Shown: piece by piece, positions 6,088 to 8,909 of the stretch | Position numbering within the stretch: position 1 is the first letter of the stretch | Layout: each line of letters opens with the position of its first letter | Source: Verrucomicrobia bacterium UBA740 | Lineage (GTDB): Bacteria; Verrucomicrobiota; Kiritimatiellia; RFP12; UBA1067 | Direction: 5' to 3' | Assembly (NCBI GenBank): GCA_002298665.1 | Contig: DBKW01000073.1 | Coordinates: 1 to 8,909, forward strand | Length of the DNA stretch: 8,909 nt | Position numbers and translations under genes: made by a program | The notes under the pieces: generated by a model | Database searches by the model: none | Seen by the model: the letters and a program-made list of their open reading frames with translations, nothing else | Told to the model about the DNA's origin: nothing

Positions 6088-6096
6088 TGCTATAAT
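6088..6096 (+). promoter_or_regulatory. extended -10 promoter of gmd-fcl
   Basis: TGC followed by a perfect TATAAT (-10 at 6091-6096) forms an extended -10 element. The -35 position (about 6068-6073, TTCCTT) is poor, which an extended -10 can offset. Transcription should start at about 6102-6104, on or next to the gmd ATG at 6104, predicting a leaderless mRNA. The local AT-richness contrasts with the GC-rich surroundings. Confidence 0.7.
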
Positions 6097-6103
6097 ATAC
6101 GCC

Positions 6104-7192
6104 ATGAAAAAAGCAATCATAACTGGTGTCACAGGTCAGGACGGCTCCTATCTGTCCGAATTCCTGCTTGCAAAGGGCTATGAAGTCTACGGCGTCATCC
6201 GCCGCAGTTCCGTCGATTTCCGCGAACGGATCGCGCATTTGGAGGGGCATCCCGGGTTCCACCTCCACTACGGCGATCTGGGCGATTCGTCCTCGCTCGT
6301 CGCGCTCGTGGCCAAGGTCCAGCCGGACGAAATCTACAATCTGGCGGCCCAGAGCCACGTGCAAGTCTCCTTCGACGCGCCGGAGTTCACGGCCGACGTG
6401 GACGCGACGGGCGTCCTGCGCGTGCTCGAGGCGGTGCGCCTGTGCGGTCTCGCCCAGACCTGCCGCGTCTATCAGGCGTCCACGAGCGAGCTTTACGGCA
6501 AGGTGGAGGAAGTTCCCCAGAACGAAAACACGCCCTTCCACCCCTACTCGCCCTACGCCGTGGCCAAGCTCTACGGCTACTGGATTGTGCGCGAGTACCG
6601 CGAGGCCTACAACATGTACGCCTGCTCGGGCATCCTGTTCAACCACGAGAGCGAACGCCGCGGCGAGACCTTCGTGACGCGCAAGATCACCCTCGCCGCC
6701 GCGCGCATCGCGCACGGCCTGCAGGAAAAGCTCCTCCTCGGCAACCTCTCCTCCCTGCGCGACTGGGGCTACGCGAAGGACTATGTCGAGTGCATGTGGC
6801 TCATCCTCCAGCAGGACAAGCCCGAGGACTTCGTCATCGCCACCGGCGTCCAGCACAGCGTGCGCGAATTCGCCCTGCTCGCCTTCCACTATGCCGGCAT
6901 CGAACTCGAATTCCGCGGCGAAGGTGCGGACGAGAAAGGCTATGACCGCAAGACGGGCAAATGCCTCATCGAGGTCAGCCCCGACTTCTACCGTCCGACG
7001 GACGTCGTCAACCTCTGGGGCGACCCCTCCAAGGCCAAGCGCGAACTCGGCTGGAATCCCCAGAAAACCTCCTTCGAGGATCTCGTGCGCATCATGATGG
7101 AGCACGACATGAAGAAGGTCGCCGTGGAGCGCGCCAACGAGCGTCTGCGCCTGAATCTGGCGGAATATCTGGAAAAGGGAGTGGTGAAATGA
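6104..7192 (+). CDS. gmd: GDP-mannose 4,6-dehydratase
   Basis: Gmd converts GDP-D-mannose to GDP-4-keto-6-deoxy-D-mannose, the first step to GDP-L-fucose and other 6-deoxyhexoses. The 362-residue protein is a short-chain dehydrogenase with the NADP-binding motif TGVTGQDGSYL (from residue 7), GDLGDSSSL (58-65), QASTSELYG (124-132) and the active-site YAVAK (Tyr151, Lys155). Thr127, Glu129, Tyr151 and Lys155 match E. coli Thr132, Glu134, Tyr156 and Lys160. NHESERRGETFVTRKIT and RPTDV are also typical of Gmd. I chose ATG 6104 because MKKAIITGVTGQDG is the usual Gmd N-terminus; the frame stays open upstream to a TTG at 6011, but that extension has no family support and spans the promoter. There is no Shine-Dalgarno. 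The last 4 nt overlap fcl (ATGA). Confidence 0.97.
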   Translation: MKKAIITGVTGQDGSYLSEFLLAKGYEVYGVIRRSSVDFRERIAHLEGHPGFHLHYGDLGDSSSLVALVAKVQPDEIYNLAAQSHVQVSFDAPEFTADVDATGVLRVLEAVRLCGLAQTCRVYQASTSELYGKVEEVPQNENTPFHPYSPYAVAKLYGYWIVREYREAYNMYACSGILFNHESERRGETFVTRKITLAAARIAHGLQEKLLLGNLSSLRDWGYAKDYVECMWLILQQDKPEDFVIATGVQHSVREFALLAFHYAGIELEFRGEGADEKGYDRKTGKCLIEVSPDFYRPTDVVNLWGDPSKAKRELGWNPQKTSFEDLVRIMMEHDMKKVAVERANERLRLNLAEYLEKGVVK

Positions 7193-8127
7193 TGAAGAAG
7201 GAAGACAAGATCTACGTCGCGGGCCACCGCGGCATGGTCGGAAGCGCCATCTGCCGCGCCCTGCGCGCGGCGGGCTTCACGAACATCGTCACGCGCACCC
7301 ACGCCGAACTGGACCTCCTCGACCAGAAGGCCGTGCGCAACTTCTACGCCGCGGAACGTCCGGACGTCGCGATAATCGCCGCGGCGCGCGTCGGGGGAAT
7401 CGGCGCGAACAGCGCGGCGAATGCGCGCTTTCTGTACGAAAACGAGCTGATTGCGCTCAATACCGTGTGGAGCGCGGCGGAAGCCGGAGTGAAAAGGCTG
7501 CTTTTCCTCGGCTCGACGTGCATCTACCCCCGCCTGGCGCCCCAGCCGATCCCCGAAAGCGCGCTCCTGACGGGTGCGCTCGAGAAGACGAACGAGGGCT
7601 ACGCGCTCGCCAAGATCTCCGGCCTCAAACTGTGCGAATTCCTGCGCCGCGAACGCGGCCTCGTCTACCACTCGCTCATGCCCACGAACCTCTACGGTCC
7701 GGGCGACAACTACGACATCGTGCACGGCCACGTCCTGCCCACGCTGATCCGCAAGTTCGAAACGGCGAAGGACCACGTCGACCTGTGGGGGACCGGCAGC
7801 GCCATCCGCGAATTCCTGCACGTGGACGATCTCGCTTCCGCCTCGCTTTTCGCGCTGAATCTGGCCAATCCGCCCGATCTCATGAATGTGGGCAGCGGCG
7901 AGGAAGTGACCATCCGCCAGCTGGCGGAAGCCGTGAAAGAGGCGACGGGGTCCCGCGCGGAAATCCGCTGGGACGCGTCCAAGCCGGACGGCACCCCCCG
8001 CAAACTCTGCGACACCACGCTCATCCGCTCGCTGGGCTGGGCGCCCAAGATCGACCTGAAGGAGGGACTCGCCCGCACGGTCGCCGACTATCGCGCGGAA
8101 TGCGCCGCGGGAACGGTGCGGCTCTAG
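7189..8127 (+). CDS. fcl: GDP-L-fucose synthase (GDP-4-keto-6-deoxy-D-mannose epimerase/reductase)
   Basis: Fcl epimerises C3 and C5 and reduces C4 of the Gmd product with NADPH, giving GDP-L-fucose for fucosylated surface polysaccharide. The 312-residue protein has the Rossmann motif GHRGMVGSA (12-20), AAARVGGIGAN (64-74), STCIYP (109-114), YALAK with Tyr138/Lys142, PTNLYGPGDN, His181 and REFLHVDDLA. Ser109, Cys111, Tyr138, Lys142 and His181 correspond to E. coli Ser107, Cys109, Tyr136, Lys140 and His179. Length is normal. ATG 7189 overlaps the gmd stop, and AGGGAG (7176-7181) provides a ribosome binding site 7 nt upstream. The overlap indicates coupled translation with gmd. The frame also extends upstream to 6961 inside gmd, but that part is a shadow. 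Confidence 0.97.
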   Translation: MMKKEDKIYVAGHRGMVGSAICRALRAAGFTNIVTRTHAELDLLDQKAVRNFYAAERPDVAIIAAARVGGIGANSAANARFLYENELIALNTVWSAAEAGVKRLLFLGSTCIYPRLAPQPIPESALLTGALEKTNEGYALAKISGLKLCEFLRRERGLVYHSLMPTNLYGPGDNYDIVHGHVLPTLIRKFETAKDHVDLWGTGSAIREFLHVDDLASASLFALNLANPPDLMNVGSGEEVTIRQLAEAVKEATGSRAEIRWDASKPDGTPRKLCDTTLIRSLGWAPKIDLKEGLARTVADYRAECAAGTVRL

Positions 8128-8148
8128 GCGCGAAAGCGACCGCATCCG

Positions 8149-8909
8149 ATGATATTCGGCTCTTGGCGCTATAGCGACTGTCAGAAAACGCTCGCGGCAT
8201 TTTCCCCGGAGGAAGTGCCGCGCGTTTTTGCGCTTCTGGAGGAATCTGCCCGGGAGCACTACGCCGTCGGGTATGTGCGCTACGACCTGTCCCGCCCCTC
8301 GGCGCAGCCCCTCGTCTGGTTCCAGGTCTTCGCCGCGCGCACGCCCTACGCCCCGCCCCCGGCGAATCCGCCCGTTCTGCGCCCCCAGCCCGCCCTTTCC
8401 TTCGCGGAATACGCCCGCGCCATCGACGCCATCAAGCGCGCCATCGCCGCGGGCGACACCTACGAAGTCAACTATACCTGCGACTTCACCTTCCCCTTCG
8501 CCGGCGACCCCCGGGAACTTTTCGCCGCGCTCGCGGCGCGCCAGCCCGTCCCCTATCAATTCTACTGCGCGAACGAATACGAGACCATCCTTTCCCTCTC
8601 GCCGGAACTCTTCTTTTCGAAGGAGGCGGACCATGTGACCATGCGCCCGATGAAAGGCACCATCCGGCGCGGGACCACCCCCACGGAAGACGCCGAACTG
8701 AAGGACTTTCTGCGCAACGACCCCAAAAACCGTGCGGAAAACGCCATGATCGTGGACCTCGTGCGCCACGATTTGGGACGGGTAGCCCGGACCGGGTCCG
8801 TGAAAGCGACCACCCTCTTCGCCGTCGAAACGCACCCGACCCTGCACCAGATGACCTCCACAATCGAGGCGGATTTGCGTCCGAACACCTCATTATACGA
8901 ACTTTTCTC
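8149..8909 (+). CDS. pabB: aminodeoxychorismate synthase component I (PabB-like), cut by window end
   Basis: PabB makes 4-amino-4-deoxychorismate from chorismate and ammonia for p-aminobenzoate and folate synthesis. The visible 253 residues cover a short N-terminal region and most of the chorismate-binding domain: AGDTYEVNYT (101-110), LSLSPELFF, PMKGT (167-171) and ENAMIVDLVRHDLGRV (197-212). Lys169 in PMKGT is the PabB signature lysine; anthranilate synthase TrpE has Ala there. His207 replaces the Asn of the common RNDLGRV motif. The N-terminal half is compact, as in short PabB forms, which may carry a PabC-like domain beyond the edge. ATG 8149 is the first start after the fcl stop (21 nt gap, same frame); no clear Shine-Dalgarno is present. 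Stop and C-terminus lie outside the window. Confidence 0.88.
   Translation, partial: MIFGSWRYSDCQKTLAAFSPEEVPRVFALLEESAREHYAVGYVRYDLSRPSAQPLVWFQVFAARTPYAPPPANPPVLRPQPALSFAEYARAIDAIKRAIAAGDTYEVNYTCDFTFPFAGDPRELFAALAARQPVPYQFYCANEYETILSLSPELFFSKEADHVTMRPMKGTIRRGTTPTEDAELKDFLRNDPKNRAENAMIVDLVRHDLGRVARTGSVKATTLFAVETHPTLHQMTSTIEADLRPNTSLYELF

Noticed and set aside
6011..6103. Upstream extension of gmd from TTG 6011
   Set aside because: The extra 31 residues contain no Gmd sequence and would place the TATAAT box inside the coding region; ATG 6104 gives the standard N-terminus.
5756..7105. A 449-codon minus-strand frame covering the intergenic region and gmd
   Set aside because: Most of it mirrors gmd, and the remainder crosses the terminator, dyads and promoter. 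It shows no recognisable domain.
8107..8148. Possible terminator between fcl and pabB (GTGCGG/CCGCAT)
   Set aside because: Only about 5 bp pair and no T-tract follows.
6988..8847. A 619-codon minus-strand frame across fcl and pabB
   Set aside because: It is a shadow of two well-supported plus-strand genes and has a low-complexity composition.

Overview
This is a GC-rich bacterial window. All nine confident genes (eight proteins and one tRNA) lie on the + strand in two transcription blocks. The PilB-like ATPase at 2908-4599 carries a TAEEPVEY-type Asp box that I associate with the Planctomycetes-Verrucomicrobia-Lentisphaerae group. The two leading genes start without a Shine-Dalgarno sequence. 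I therefore suggest a Lentisphaerae/Kiritimatiellota/Verrucomicrobia-like organism, but only tentatively, since there is no rRNA or marker gene to confirm it.

Block 1 (about 86-5757) starts at a sigma70-type promoter whose -10 box nearly touches the first start codon. It encodes three hexameric secretion/pilus motor ATPases in a row: a PilB/GspE-type extension ATPase, a PilT-type retraction ATPase and a second PilB-type ATPase. A 79-residue protein with two predicted membrane segments follows, then dapB (lysine/diaminopimelate synthesis). Gaps between these genes are only 3-25 nt, so they look like one operon. A tRNA-Lys(UUU) gene follows, with its own promoter overlapping the last codons of dapB, and a strong intrinsic terminator closes the block.

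A gene-free stretch of about 350 bp (5758-6103) separates the blocks. It holds a tandem/inverted palindromic doublet (5908-5949), a second inverted repeat (6014-6058) and, at its end, an extended -10 promoter abutting the gmd start codon.

Block 2 (6088 to the window end) encodes gmd and fcl, overlapping by 4 nt. Together these convert GDP-mannose to GDP-L-fucose for surface glycans. A pabB-like gene (p-aminobenzoate/folate synthesis) follows 21 nt later and is cut by the window end.

I found no CRISPR array, transposase, phage gene or obvious new defence system. The points most worth a second look are the pilB-pilT-pilB motor cluster with divergent motor boxes, the two leaderless-looking operon starts, the unusual C55 in the tRNA T-loop, the dapB/tRNA-Lys overlap and the palindromic doublet.
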